From Microvirga splendida (GTDB lineage: Bacteria > Pseudomonadota > Alphaproteobacteria > Rhizobiales > Beijerinckiaceae): a stretch of 64,000 nt of DNA. The stretch is taken from assembly GCF_016427565.1 (NCBI RefSeq), contig NZ_JAELXT010000024.1, positions 1 to 64,000 on the forward strand, read 5' to 3'. Below the pieces are notes generated by a model. The model had not been told where the DNA came from and ran no database searches. It worked only from the letters and a program-made list of their open reading frames with translations. The stretch's first letter is position 1. Every line of letters begins with the position of its first letter. A program made the translations under genes and the position numbers. This document shows, one piece after another, positions 35,905 to 46,245 of this stretch.

Positions 35905-36189
35905 CTAGAAGAAGTATCGATAGGTCACGAGCCCGATTACTCCCCAGAAGAGAAGGCTAACCCCTGCATAAAAGACTGATTCAAATGAGCTCTCATCTAG
36001 GTCATCATCTTCGTTAATTTCGCGAGACGCCCATGAGGTCTCTCTATCCTTTCTGATGAGGAAGATGTCTCTTCGCTCAAGCCCATACTGACCCTTGATA
36101 AGCTCAATAGCCTCCCACTCGCTCTCTGCCTCGACAAACGTATCTCTTGGACCTCTCGGCTGACGAATTCTCGCCTTGAACCTTGCCAT
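35905..36189 (-). CDS. Small membrane-anchored hypothetical protein
   Basis: 94 aa. The first 60 residues are charged and predicted alpha/beta (FVEAESEWEAIELIKGQYGL), and the C-terminus, residues about 71-94, forms one hydrophobic segment (VFYAGVSLLFWGVIGLVTY) that should anchor it in the inner membrane with the N-terminus in the cytoplasm. The N-terminal pattern resembles small domains that bear a conserved A-x-x-x-x-E-A face seen in many short bacterial proteins. Convergent with the preceding gene, 117 bases past the end of the large helicase gene. Confidence 0.58.
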   Translation of the reverse strand: MARFKARIRQPRGPRDTFVEAESEWEAIELIKGQYGLERRDIFLIRKDRETSWASREINEDDDLDESSFESVFYAGVSLLFWGVIGLVTYRYFF

Positions 36190-36305
36190 TCATGGCTCCA
36201 GATGCGGCGCCGGCTAAGCCTACCCGCAGGCAGAAAGACGTGACCTTGCACAAGGCTGAAGTCAGGTCTCTCTGCCCGTCGGCTTGGAATTATCCCCTGC
36301 GCTAG

Positions 36306-39300
36306 TTATTCCGCAGCCTCCGCTGCAGATGCATTGATGATCCGTACTGGACCGATCGTAATGGGTGTCTTGGCCCCTCGCGGGGACTCCACGGCGAATG
36401 TAAGCTCAAGGAGCTGCTGCGCCTGAAGACTTGGCCTGGCGGTGAAATTGAACGAAGGTCTCCGCTGCGCTCGCCAGAAACCAAAACCCTGGTCCAGCGT
36501 GATCTCGAGCGAGCTCCCATCTGACCAGAGGAGGCTCAGACGACGATCGTGCGGCAGATCATGGCGCTGCATGAAGCACACCCTGCCTCCACTACCGACA
36601 CCGGCGAGGATCTCGGTCATCACTGCGTGGCGAACGTCTGGAGCTTGCCAGTCATCAAGAATATCACGGGCGATGCGATCCTTGATGGGCGCTCCATCCT
36701 GGGTGCGCACAGTCACCATGCTGCCTTTCAAGCCACCTGGCCCTGCCTTAAGAGCTTCGGTCAAGAGGCGCAGCGGGAGCGGACTAAACAGATAGCGGTC
36801 GCTATAGACAACCTCGGCCGGAGCCCCGCGCCGACGCAGGACCCGCACCTCCGGCATTGCGGCTTCCACAAGCGTCCAGAAGGCTTTGCCATAGCCCGTT
36901 ACAGGCCCATTGAGTTCCGTGCCAATTTCAATCCGCCGTACGTCCTCACCGACAGGAGGAGAAAGTTCGGCAGGGTCGAAGGCCGGTCCGATCTCTGGCA
37001 GAGGTGCTTCTCCTCGAACGAGCGGATCTTGAGATGTGGCTCCCCAATCTGGCCCAAGTGATTGAGCTGTCTCAGAGGCGACGGCCCAGAGGCGCGAACG
37101 CTCCCCGTGTCCAGCCGCGGCTAGGAGATAGAGATCTCCTTGGCGGGCGGTCTTGGGCATCCGATGAACGCTCACACCCTGGCGTAACGCAAGGGCTCGA
37201 AGACCTAGCCTTTGCGAGAGCGTTAGCGCCGCAAGGTACGCTGTGGGCGCAGCCAAACGAACCTGAACACCAGCAGCGATGGCTCGATCGAGGAGACGGC
37301 GACCAGCCCAGGCCGCCGGATCCCATTCGGTCACATCCCCGCCCAGGAACAGGGTCAGAGGTCCTGTTCCCAATCCAGCGCGGATCGCCTCAGCTGCTGT
37401 TCGTGGCTCGGCAGTTGTTTGAGCGAAGACCCGGAAACGTGGCGGAAGGTCTAGAAGAGGCAGAATTTCCTTATCCAACAATGCAAGTGCGGCACGTCGG
37501 TCGATCTTGTCGGCGTCAAATCGGCTGTCGCCAGCGAGAATGCATGACGGGCAGGCGGTCTGACATCCCTCCGCATGGCAGTCCAGGATACTGCGAGCTG
37601 ATCGTAGCAAATCCGCTATGATCTCTGGTGCCTGCGTTGCAAATCCCGCGCCACCGGCAGCCCTATCGTACAATAGGATGGATAAGCAGGATTGGTTAGC
37701 CCGTAGCCGTCGTTTGTTGACGGCATATCCGATTTCGCTCGACTCTACGCCTAAGCTCCGAACTAGTGCCTCGCGTAGGCTTACCGCGAGCGCAAAAGCC
37801 GCGGCTTCCTGGCTTGTTCCTCTCAGCGCTTCGAGCTGAAGCTCGAATACGTCCGTCCGGGCTTGATGACCAAGAGCAAGATTACGTTTGACTCCAAACC
37901 CAGGCCGTCCGCCAGGGCATGGACCACTAATTCGCTTGGCACGCAACGGATTATGGTCTTGGAGTTCGCGAGGAAGCGGAGGTTCGGCCATGCCTGGGAG
38001 GCACCGCATCGTTTCGGCGGCTGCGCGGCCGCAATGGAGGCATATTGCGAAACCCAATTTGTTGGGGCCTTCCGCTCGGAATAGAATAGATCCGCCATCC
38101 GCGGCGCGCATTCGGCCAACCTCCGGGTGCGGCAAAGCCAACCATTCAGCACCATTTGCGGATACGAACGGTGGTGTTGGTTCCACGTGGTCAGGCTGGG
38201 TCACATCCGTATGGGGTGCATTCCTCGTATCACCCTCGTCGAAGGCAAAACCGGCCGGGCGCAGGTACTCGACCCTAGTGAGCTCCTCACTTCCGCATTG
38301 TGAGCAAAGCTCTGGACGCGATGGAGCATCCCCGTTCGCGTCGCAAGTCGCGCAACGCCACGCAAACCGGATGCTCTGGGGTGCGCGCTCCTCCTCGTTC
38401 GCAGGCCGCTTCCAGTTCAACGTCACGCCCGCTGAGCGATAGACCAAACCGTCGAGGACCACCTCTGCGCCTGGGGCATAATCTCGGATGGCGAGATCCA
38501 GGGATCGCGACGGCGCATCAATCCGACGGTAGCCACTTTCCCCCAATCCATCAGCCGGATTACGCCGTGCATCCGGCTTATCAGGCACGAGGAATGTTAC
38601 GACATCGGTGGGGAACCCATAGGAGGGAAGCACGCCCCGGTTGGCCAACTCGCCCAGAACGAAGGATCCGCACAGGCGCTTGAGCTGATGCTGGATGCGG
38701 GACTTGGCTGCGCCGCTAGCCCCGACTAGATCCCGAGCCAGGGACGCCCACTCGTCTCGCCAGGCCTCCGCTGCAGTATCCAAGGATGCCGCAGCCCTGA
38801 CAGGAAGATCCAGTGTGGTTTCCAAGCAGGTGCCTCGAACCAACTGTCGAAGAGCGTCATCTAACCCCTCACCGACACCATCGGCTGAGCGGCACCAGCT
38901 GATGAAGCGCTCAGCAGCGTTGTCGGCAGCGACAACACCGTCGCCGTTACGGCCGAAGAAGTCCCCTGCTTTCAAGGAATGCAACTCATCCGCTGCATCC
39001 ATCCGGATGAAATATGAAAGGAGGAGCGCATTGACGTGCCGCTGAACGATAGTAGGGCTTTGCAGAGAGACGGCCGGGGGCTTGATGCCAGCAATGAGTG
39101 GCCTCATCGGATCGCTATACGTCGTCCAACCGAAAGGCTCGTCCCGGGCAAACGTCAATGCCGTTGCGACGGCCTCACGCCGTCGACCCGCACGGCCGAC
39201 GCGCTGACGGTAGCTCGCTGGAGAGGGAGGCACATTCGTGTTGACCACCACCTGGAGGCCACCGATGTCGACACCCATTTCCATAGTCGTCGAGCACGAG

Positions 39301-42300
39301 AGCACATTGAGACGCCCCTGCTTGAAGCGTTTCTCGAACCAGCGCAGCTTCCAACCCGGCTGCTGCGCAGAGTGCTCGGCGGCGAGCACGACGGGGGACA
39401 GACGGGCGATCCGGTCATGCAAGTCGCGCCAAATGCCCTCCGATCGCAGAGCGGTTACGTCGGCGTTGCTCCTCAACCATTCGTCGATCTCCTCCCGCGC
39501 CTCTTTGGAGCGAGGCCAGGCCTTGGGCAGCCGAGGCATCGTGATGGAACGGCAGGGTGTCAATTCGAGGCTCGCGCCCTGCGGCTGCCAAGGGGTCAGC
39601 CCGCGGAAGGTTCCAGGTAGAACCTGATTGGTGACTGGACACATCCAGCCATCCCCAATTCGGCCAATTTCCGATCGCGCCAGATCGAGCTGGAAGCCTC
39701 CGTTCACCTCCTTCAGGATCGGCAGCAGTGCGTTGAACGCCATCTCAAGGCACTCATTGGCATCGTCGATATGGTCGGGTCGGGAGAAGTCGAGTCCGAG
39801 GCCCGCGCGCAAGAGTTTTACAACTGCCGTTCGCTCCGTCTGTCCCGACCGCACACTCGGCCATGCATAACGCCAATCGTCAGCATCGCGCTCGGCACCA
39901 GGGCGACAGATGACACGAGGGTTGATCTTCAACCCAATCCAGGGAAGATCGGAACGTTCGATTGCTACAATACTGCGCGAGCGTAGCAGATAAGTCTCGA
40001 GGAGATACAGAAATGCTCGCCAATCAGCGAGGCTGCCTCCATGCCGGCTGAACGCTGAAGGGACATGCCGCTCTTCGAGCTTTTCGATGGCCGCATACCG
40101 AAACTGAACAAGGCCCATCGTCTCGGCGCTGTTCGCGCGCTTTGGTCGCCGGAATAACTCTCGCAGAATAAGAACCCGAGCGAGGTTCCGCGAATCGGCA
40201 AAGATCTCGTGGCGATACTGCCAAACTTCCTCGCGCAGCCGCTCCAGCCCTTCTTCGTTGCCGAGCGTCGCAACTGCCTCGTCCCACGGCAAGGCCGCAC
40301 CGGCGCGCGCCTCAAGGTCCTTGAGCTGGCTCTCGTAACCGCGTCGCATTTCGTCCGCGCCCGGGATACCTGCGAGACGGTCGATGAAGGTCCGGACGTT
40401 TTCGATCTCCCGTCGGTCAGCCTCGCTCGCCCTTCCCTCCTGAACTGCATGGTAGAGCACGGCACGCACAAGGTTGCGCTCGGAGTCCTGCTGTAGGCGG
40501 GCTGCAAAACGCGCGGTGCCCTGCCGGCTGTCCGTAAAGGTGATGAGTTGGCGCCCATCGGAGGGAGGCGAGGCATTTTGCGTTTCGAGCCGCTCGAGCA
40601 TCTGCGGCAGCACGCCGCCGAGAAGAAATGGTGCGCCGAAGCGGGCACGGCGAAAGTTAGGCGCACCGTTCGACGTTGATCCGCAGGCACAGCATGCGGA
40701 GCTGTCAGATAGGCGCAGCATTAACATGCCATCGTCCATACGGTCTGCGAGGGTGCCGGTTCGTGGATCGTATGGCGAGCTCCAGGATCCATCTCGTGCT
40801 GCCGGATCAACGATGAGCCGCCCCTGCGCACTGGCTAATGATCTTCCGTCCGCTTCCCCATCGCCGATTTCGAGACCCTGCGCGAACTCGTCCTCAGTTG
40901 TTCCGTCGATGGGCGGACGTAACCTTCCATCCGCCGTTTGTTCAGCGAGAAGGTGTGGTGCGCCGCAGTCACCGCAAGCGGCGAGTTCGAACAATGGAGT
41001 ATTGCAAGCGGTGCACCGCTCATGTTCCGATACACTCACCTCGCCCCACGGCCACATTGCATCATCGAGTGCAGTGCCAGCACGTCCAGAACAGGCCGGG
41101 TTGGGACAAACCCAGAATCCAGGTTGAGCTCGGTGAACGAGATGAAGTCTCAGCGGCAGGAGACGGCGCCCATCGCGCTCCGCATGAGCGGCAGCCTCTG
41201 CAAGAGTGAGAGCGTCGCGCCGGCTTGCACCGTCACCAAGTGCGGTGCGAGCGGCCTCTGTGAGCGTGAGCCCAGCTTTCTCAGCTAAGGCTTTACGGAG
41301 GCGAAGCGCCCTTGCATCATCGAACAGTTGATCGAGTGTATCCTGCGTCTGCTTGGGCATGGAAGACAGCTTGGTCGTGAGGGTAGTATCCCGACTTCCC
41401 TTCACAACCGCCACGCGGTCCAAACCCGTGCCAGAGAGGTCGGATAAGAACTGACGAAGCCGATCCGTCACGTCTCGCCCTTCGCCAAGCGTCGCTGACG
41501 TGGCCACGAAACGAACTTCGTTCGGGCTGACTCCGAAAGCACGCATGACGCGCCGAAGAAGAAGAGCTAGCTCGGCAGCCTGCGAGCCGATGTAGGAATG
41601 GGCTTCATCCAGCACGATCCAACGCAACTTCCCCTGTGATCGCTGGAGGATCGGTTCATCCGTGCTGCGGATCAACATATATTCAAGCATCGTGATGTTG
41701 GTCACGAAGATCGGCGGTGTATCCTCCCGAATCGTCGTGCGATCCAGCGCCTCATTTGGTCGCGCACGCGCAACAGAGTTTTTCACCGTTTCCTGCGTAT
41801 CGCCATTGTAAAGGCTGAAGCGCAGGTGATCACCAAAAGGGGCTGTCCAATCGTGTAAGCGGTCTCGTTGGCTGCTGATCAGCGCATTGAGCGGGTAAAG
41901 CATTAATGCCCGCACCCCCTGAAGCCGCCCTTCCTGCCGCCGTAGGCGCAGAAGGTCCTCTAGGATCGGAATCAGAAAGCACTCTGTCTTGCCCGATCCC
42001 GTTCCGGAGCTAACAAGTACAGATTTTGGCTGTGGAGCGAGGAGAGTACGCCAGGCCTCGACCTGATGAGCATATGGATGCCAATCACGCCCAAAGCGAT
42101 AGCGTTCGTTGCGCTCTGGATCTATCGGATTCTGAAGGTCGAGAGCATCAATAAGGGCTGGATCAAGCAATCCTTCGAGTTGCGCCATCGTCTCGTGCGC
42201 TTCTGTCCAGCCGAATGCTCCCTCGAGAACCGGATCGGCCAGGAATGAATTGGGGAGCCCAGGATCTGCAGACAACAGATCTTGCAGGCGGCGCAGCAGT

Positions 42301-42383
42301 GCTGGGTTCCGTAGGCCTGACTGAGACAGAACGGCGGATGCGGAGCCTTGGCAGATCTGGCGAAGGAAATCATACGTGATCAT
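36306..42383 (-). CDS. Very large DEAD/DEAH helicase with DUF1998-like C-terminus
   Basis: About 2,025 aa. Walker A SSGTGSGKTECF near residue 129, DEAH box VLDEAHSYIG near 259, the helicase C motifs STTMEMGVDIGGLQVVV and YRQRVGRAGRR, and several Cys clusters that should bind zinc: CPNPACSGRAG, CTACNTPLF...CGDCGAP, CCACGS, CATCDANGDAPSRPELCSQCG, CLHCGRAA. Near the C-terminus CHAEGCQTACPSCILAGDSRF in part fits the DUF1998 (MZB) zinc domain found in Hrq1/MrfA-like helicases. A further roughly 350 residues follow. ATG 42383 (MITYDFLRQI) is chosen because the upstream 35 codons overlap the gene before it. Gap to that gene is 28 bases, so the two form one operon. Such helicases occur in several defence systems. 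Confidence 0.85.
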   Translation of the reverse strand: MITYDFLRQICQGSASAVLSQSGLRNPALLRRLQDLLSADPGLPNSFLADPVLEGAFGWTEAHETMAQLEGLLDPALIDALDLQNPIDPERNERYRFGRDWHPYAHQVEAWRTLLAPQPKSVLVSSGTGSGKTECFLIPILEDLLRLRRQEGRLQGVRALMLYPLNALISSQRDRLHDWTAPFGDHLRFSLYNGDTQETVKNSVARARPNEALDRTTIREDTPPIFVTNITMLEYMLIRSTDEPILQRSQGKLRWIVLDEAHSYIGSQAAELALLLRRVMRAFGVSPNEVRFVATSATLGEGRDVTDRLRQFLSDLSGTGLDRVAVVKGSRDTTLTTKLSSMPKQTQDTLDQLFDDARALRLRKALAEKAGLTLTEAARTALGDGASRRDALTLAEAAAHAERDGRRLLPLRLHLVHRAQPGFWVCPNPACSGRAGTALDDAMWPWGEVSVSEHERCTACNTPLFELAACGDCGAPHLLAEQTADGRLRPPIDGTTEDEFAQGLEIGDGEADGRSLASAQGRLIVDPAARDGSWSSPYDPRTGTLADRMDDGMLMLRLSDSSACCACGSTSNGAPNFRRARFGAPFLLGGVLPQMLERLETQNASPPSDGRQLITFTDSRQGTARFAARLQQDSERNLVRAVLYHAVQEGRASEADRREIENVRTFIDRLAGIPGADEMRRGYESQLKDLEARAGAALPWDEAVATLGNEEGLERLREEVWQYRHEIFADSRNLARVLILRELFRRPKRANSAETMGLVQFRYAAIEKLEERHVPSAFSRHGGSLADWRAFLYLLETYLLRSRSIVAIERSDLPWIGLKINPRVICRPGAERDADDWRYAWPSVRSGQTERTAVVKLLRAGLGLDFSRPDHIDDANECLEMAFNALLPILKEVNGGFQLDLARSEIGRIGDGWMCPVTNQVLPGTFRGLTPWQPQGASLELTPCRSITMPRLPKAWPRSKEAREEIDEWLRSNADVTALRSEGIWRDLHDRIARLSPVVLAAEHSAQQPGWKLRWFEKRFKQGRLNVLSCSTTMEMGVDIGGLQVVVNTNVPPSPASYRQRVGRAGRRREAVATALTFARDEPFGWTTYSDPMRPLIAGIKPPAVSLQSPTIVQRHVNALLLSYFIRMDAADELHSLKAGDFFGRNGDGVVAADNAAERFISWCRSADGVGEGLDDALRQLVRGTCLETTLDLPVRAAASLDTAAEAWRDEWASLARDLVGASGAAKSRIQHQLKRLCGSFVLGELANRGVLPSYGFPTDVVTFLVPDKPDARRNPADGLGESGYRRIDAPSRSLDLAIRDYAPGAEVVLDGLVYRSAGVTLNWKRPANEEERAPQSIRFAWRCATCDANGDAPSRPELCSQCGSEELTRVEYLRPAGFAFDEGDTRNAPHTDVTQPDHVEPTPPFVSANGAEWLALPHPEVGRMRAADGGSILFRAEGPNKLGFAICLHCGRAAAETMRCLPGMAEPPLPRELQDHNPLRAKRISGPCPGGRPGFGVKRNLALGHQARTDVFELQLEALRGTSQEAAAFALAVSLREALVRSLGVESSEIGYAVNKRRLRANQSCLSILLYDRAAGGAGFATQAPEIIADLLRSARSILDCHAEGCQTACPSCILAGDSRFDADKIDRRAALALLDKEILPLLDLPPRFRVFAQTTAEPRTAAEAIRAGLGTGPLTLFLGGDVTEWDPAAWAGRRLLDRAIAAGVQVRLAAPTAYLAALTLSQRLGLRALALRQGVSVHRMPKTARQGDLYLLAAAGHGERSRLWAVASETAQSLGPDWGATSQDPLVRGEAPLPEIGPAFDPAELSPPVGEDVRRIEIGTELNGPVTGYGKAFWTLVEAAMPEVRVLRRRGAPAEVVYSDRYLFSPLPLRLLTEALKAGPGGLKGSMVTVRTQDGAPIKDRIARDILDDWQAPDVRHAVMTEILAGVGSGGRVCFMQRHDLPHDRRLSLLWSDGSSLEITLDQGFGFWRAQRRPSFNFTARPSLQAQQLLELTFAVESPRGAKTPITIGPVRIINASAAEAAE

Positions 42384-42411
42384 GGATCGGCTCGCTATTA
42401 ACTGGTTGTAG

Positions 42412-45400
42412 CTAAGCTCCGGGACGCAAGGCCGCGAAAGCACTCTCGAAATACGTTTGGTCGAAGCGTTTGGCCGTGCGCAGAGCAAGAAGCGCTCCCT
42501 CGTCAGCCTTCATTCCCGCCATGATGGCTGCTGCCAGATGCGGTGCGAGGATAACACTGTGCGTATGCTTGCCATAGCGGTCGAGGTCTTTCCGCGGCAG
42601 AGCTGAGAGAATTGGGTCCAGCACTGGCCATTGCCTGTCCGCATTGCGCTGGAGCAACCCTTGGATGGGCGCTCCGGCAGGCGGAGGCGCGGCTGCTGGT
42701 CCCGTTAGACCAATGGAATGGGACAAGAGCCACACAAGCTGCCAAAGGTGCGGGCGTCCCCGGTGGAGAGCGGCGAGCACGTCACCCATCAGGGCTAAAA
42801 CCACATCTTGAGCATCTTGGCCCAACAATGTGCTAAGCCAACGTCGCTGAGCCTCGGCCGCGGCGATCCAATCGGCCACTGGGATTGTCTCCCACAGAAA
42901 CGGCAGTTCCTGCTCCGTCTCGAGCACCCGACCAATCATGTCGGCAGGGGAGCCAATAAGAAAGGCAGCAAGTGCTTTCGGCAGTCGGGCTATGACCGTG
43001 AACCAGTCGAGGGACGCGAGGGGAACCCGCCCTTGGCACAGCTTCAGAGCAGCGCGGAGGCGTCCCCAATCAGCGTGGCCTGGCGTTGCTGCAATCTCGA
43101 TCAGGTGGTCCGCCATAGCGGTCTTGCGCGGAGCCATGCCCGAGATGAAGGCACACGCTGCAAAAGCATCTCCATCGGGTGGGTCTCCCACCGATGGAAG
43201 CAGTCCTGGTCGCGAGATTGCTCGTCCAGAATGCTCCACCCAGGTCAACCAGGGGGTCGACGGGTCGGGAGAGCAGATGCAAACCTCGCTGAGGGCGTGT
43301 GACGGTCCGGACCAGATTGTAATCTCGCCAGCTTGGGGATCGGTGAGTCTGTGCGCGACAACCTTTAGGATGGCGTCACTTGGCAGCTGCAACTGCCCTA
43401 TGTCACACCGGAGACTGCCGTCTGGAGCACGCGCTAGCTCGAAAGCATACCGTTTGACAACGAGTCGCGCTCCCTCGCCTTCGAGAATGACCCTCGCATC
43501 CGCGTCACTCGTTTCGGAGAGAAGCGTACGACAGTCCGATGCCGTCGTCGCGAGCGAGAGACCCTGGCCTACGGGGGTCACAAATCCCAATGGTACGGGA
43601 GGCACTGCGCGCAGCTCGACTGTGATTAGACGTCCATCATCTGCAAGCACGCGCACACCGGCAAGGTCATTCACAGCAAGCTCCGCCTTGTTCGAAAGTC
43701 GAATGCCGCTCCGATCGATAAAGGCGACGCCGCGGTGTGGAACAGGCAGATGGAGCGTGATCGGTCCGCCATGCTCAAACATGATCGTGACGTCAAATTC
43801 CATAATGTTCGCGGGAGCTTGGACACTTATAGAGATTGCGTCTTGGCCATGGCGAACCGAGCTCGATACCCCATCTCGGACAGTCACCGCAACTCGGCAT
43901 GGCCCGAAGTTTTTCAGGCGGATCTCTCCACCGCCAAATGGAGAGGGAATGACATCGATCCTTGCATCGCGAGGGAGGACCGCAATTCGAAAACGGTCAA
44001 TCAGTTCTCCATCTCGTACAATTGCCACTTGAACAGCGCCACAAGGGGCCGCCTCGGCCAGAGAGTGCCACCGCCCTCCTGTTACCGGACGCCAGCGCAC
44101 GTCTGCCGCGGCAACATTGAGTCCACCTGCATAAAACATCGCTGGGAGGCCAGCAGACGCTGGATCAGGAGATACCGGCACTGGTGTTGGCCGGGGAATC
44201 ATGTGAACGCGCCGGCCGGACGGTTCAGTCACCCCTGTTGCGAGCCGAACGGTGAGCCCGTCAGATGACTTCGAAGTCACGGAACCACTCAGTCGGTACA
44301 TCACGTGAATGCCGCCCTGAACGCAGCCTTGGTGCTCAAGAGTTGCGCTCTCCGGCGCATCGACGGAGACTTTCTGAGGATCGAGAGCAACCCACAACTC
44401 GTCCCCACGCACCCGCTGCCCACCGCTCCCGAGGAACTGCAGCTCGCCCTCCCCGGCACGCGCGAAGACGAGAATTTCGTCAAGAACAGCAGCACCGCCC
44501 GAGATCACGAATGGCGTGCTATGCCTGTTCCCGACCCGCAGCATCAATGACACGCTTTCGGCTAAGGGGAATTCGGTGGTGGTGCCGCTGCGCCGGACAG
44601 AACGGAACGTCCATTGCTCGTCACCACGCTCGATGACGGCAATCTCTCCGTCTCTGGTCGATGTCATGTGACCTGAAGCGATGAGACGCCCGCGGAAGAC
44701 CCCATCATCCAGAAGTTCGACGACACTGCGGGGCATTTGGTCTATACGGAAACGGCCAGCCTCGGCCCATCGAAGAGCAGGACGCCAACTGTCTGCTTCG
44801 CGGATGAGGACGCGGTGGCAAATTTGGTCCGCGCCGGCGGCAGTTGCGGACGTTGCCCTCATCAATCCACGGAATAGGACCCGCGCTGCTTCGTCGTCGA
44901 GATTGATGGGCAGCCGATCGCGCCAACCTGTTTCCAATTGCTGCAAAATAAGAATGGGATCGGCGCTTTCATCGATGGGGCCGATTTGGTGCCTGAGCTC
45001 ACGGATTGTGCACGTGAGCTCTGCAGCAAGAGCGAAAAGTTCGTTGGAGCGCAGTGAATCTGCAATGAGGTATGCATATGTCTCGGCCACCTCCGCGGCA
45101 TCTTCAACGTCAATGGCATGCTCATTGACGAACCCTTGCACGCGCATCAGCCATGCGCGCACCGCCCCGTTATCACGGGAGAGAAGCCCTACCGGGAATC
45201 CGCACTCGGCAACAAGAGCAAACAGATGCCTCGCACCGCTCCTGAGGCGACTTGTTCCGTCTCGCCCCCACCACTTCAGCCCTCTGGTTTTTACAGGTTC
45301 GCAGAGCTGGGTGGTGCCCTTCAAGCCTAATGGCTCGAGAACAGTCCGCCAGGTCCAAACGCCGCCAAGATGCGCCGTTCGGAATGTTTCCGCTGCAAAG

Positions 45401-45594
45401 AGGACGAACCCTGCGGAGAGATGTCGCCCCTTATCATTGGCAAGATCAGCTTCAGCAAGCAGGGCTCTCAGCCCTTTCAACTCCTCAGGAGAGCACCGGT
45501 AGGTGTAAAGGGGATTGCCTGTTGCTCGCTCGAGGTGCCGCCGAGCCAGAAATTCACCAAGCCATCGCTGGGCCCGGAAGTCCAAAGCGCTCAC
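42412..45594 (-). CDS. Large unknown protein, partner of the helicase (YjiT-like?)
   Basis: 1,060 aa with the GTG start at 45594, which is preceded by TTAGGAG; the frame is open further to a TTG at 45678. N-terminal pattern: a WLGEFLARR segment, then LYTYRCSPEELKGL and FVLFAAETFR, which from memory resembles the STY4851/YjiT family of large proteins that sit beside helicases in enterobacterial immigration-control islands. This similarity is weak and not checked. The middle, about residues 330-800, is rich in beta strands (many short hydrophobic strands separated by Gly/Asp) without catalytic motif; the last 200 residues are helical. No membrane segment. It is the first gene of a two-gene unit with the 2,025-aa helicase and probably gives it specificity. 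Confidence 0.7.
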   Translation of the reverse strand: MSALDFRAQRWLGEFLARRHLERATGNPLYTYRCSPEELKGLRALLAEADLANDKGRHLSAGFVLFAAETFRTAHLGGVWTWRTVLEPLGLKGTTQLCEPVKTRGLKWWGRDGTSRLRSGARHLFALVAECGFPVGLLSRDNGAVRAWLMRVQGFVNEHAIDVEDAAEVAETYAYLIADSLRSNELFALAAELTCTIRELRHQIGPIDESADPILILQQLETGWRDRLPINLDDEAARVLFRGLMRATSATAAGADQICHRVLIREADSWRPALRWAEAGRFRIDQMPRSVVELLDDGVFRGRLIASGHMTSTRDGEIAVIERGDEQWTFRSVRRSGTTTEFPLAESVSLMLRVGNRHSTPFVISGGAAVLDEILVFARAGEGELQFLGSGGQRVRGDELWVALDPQKVSVDAPESATLEHQGCVQGGIHVMYRLSGSVTSKSSDGLTVRLATGVTEPSGRRVHMIPRPTPVPVSPDPASAGLPAMFYAGGLNVAAADVRWRPVTGGRWHSLAEAAPCGAVQVAIVRDGELIDRFRIAVLPRDARIDVIPSPFGGGEIRLKNFGPCRVAVTVRDGVSSSVRHGQDAISISVQAPANIMEFDVTIMFEHGGPITLHLPVPHRGVAFIDRSGIRLSNKAELAVNDLAGVRVLADDGRLITVELRAVPPVPLGFVTPVGQGLSLATTASDCRTLLSETSDADARVILEGEGARLVVKRYAFELARAPDGSLRCDIGQLQLPSDAILKVVAHRLTDPQAGEITIWSGPSHALSEVCICSPDPSTPWLTWVEHSGRAISRPGLLPSVGDPPDGDAFAACAFISGMAPRKTAMADHLIEIAATPGHADWGRLRAALKLCQGRVPLASLDWFTVIARLPKALAAFLIGSPADMIGRVLETEQELPFLWETIPVADWIAAAEAQRRWLSTLLGQDAQDVVLALMGDVLAALHRGRPHLWQLVWLLSHSIGLTGPAAAPPPAGAPIQGLLQRNADRQWPVLDPILSALPRKDLDRYGKHTHSVILAPHLAAAIMAGMKADEGALLALRTAKRFDQTYFESAFAALRPGA

Positions 45595-45954
45595 GTGCAC
45601 TCCTAAGAAAGGATCAGATCCAAGGAAGCGTTCATCCTGGAACCTATGCCCGTTGCGAGACAGTGTCCGCGAGCGCAAGCGGGAGCACCTGGCAGAGGCC
45701 TGGGCCGCCCAATCGCGGGTCTAAGATTGATTGATTATGAAATAGATGTGCCATAGCCGCCCCACGTGTACCGGATCGGGTCCCGGGTTCGGCCTAGACA
45801 AGTGGCCATTCGGAGCCCCAGTTTGTTATAAGTTCCCAAGATTGTACGAGGCTGTACAGCTTGCGCAAGCGCGCATGGCACATACATCGACCAAGGACTC
45901 ATAACGAGAAGCGCCAAACTGGTCGTTCGCCGGCTTAATGAGGTTAGGACTCTG

Positions 45955-46239
45955 TCATTTCCGGTGCTTTTGGGCCAACTTCCCGGTCTCGCGCCCTGTT
46001 TTTGCGCGGCGAGCGCCCGCTACATCGCCTTTCTTGATCAAGCGGGAGCCGGCTTCTGCCGGTGGGCACACTCGCGCTCGACAAAATGCTTCATACTCGC
46101 GCTGCTCTTCAGGTGAACGTGGCGGCCTTGGGCCGTCGTCCCGAGGCGCACCGGGAGGTTTGACACCGGTAAACCAGGACCCGTAATCCTTCGGGGTGAT
46201 CAATGTACTTCCCGCGAAATAACCGCCCTTTTTGCCCAT
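45955..46239 (-). CDS. Small basic hypothetical protein
   Basis: 94 aa from the Met at 46239 (a Met two codons upstream is also possible). Begins GKKGGYFAGSTLITPKDYGS, a Pro/Arg-rich middle follows and the C-terminus is Lys/Arg-rich. No family recognised. A GGCAGG-like ribosome site is present. It lies alone in the 1.3-kb gap between the helicase pair and the BREX operon. Protein-like composition gives moderate support only. Confidence 0.45.
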   Translation of the reverse strand: MGKKGGYFAGSTLITPKDYGSWFTGVKPPGAPRDDGPRPPRSPEEQREYEAFCRARVCPPAEAGSRLIKKGDVAGARRAKTGRETGKLAQKHRK

Positions 46240-46245
46240 CTGCAC

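Noticed and set aside
36306..45594. DISARM (drmA/drmB) or Zorya module
   Set aside because: No adenine or cytosine methyltransferase, DrmC-type PLD or ZorA/ZorB motor gene is adjacent; domain order and protein sizes do not fit.
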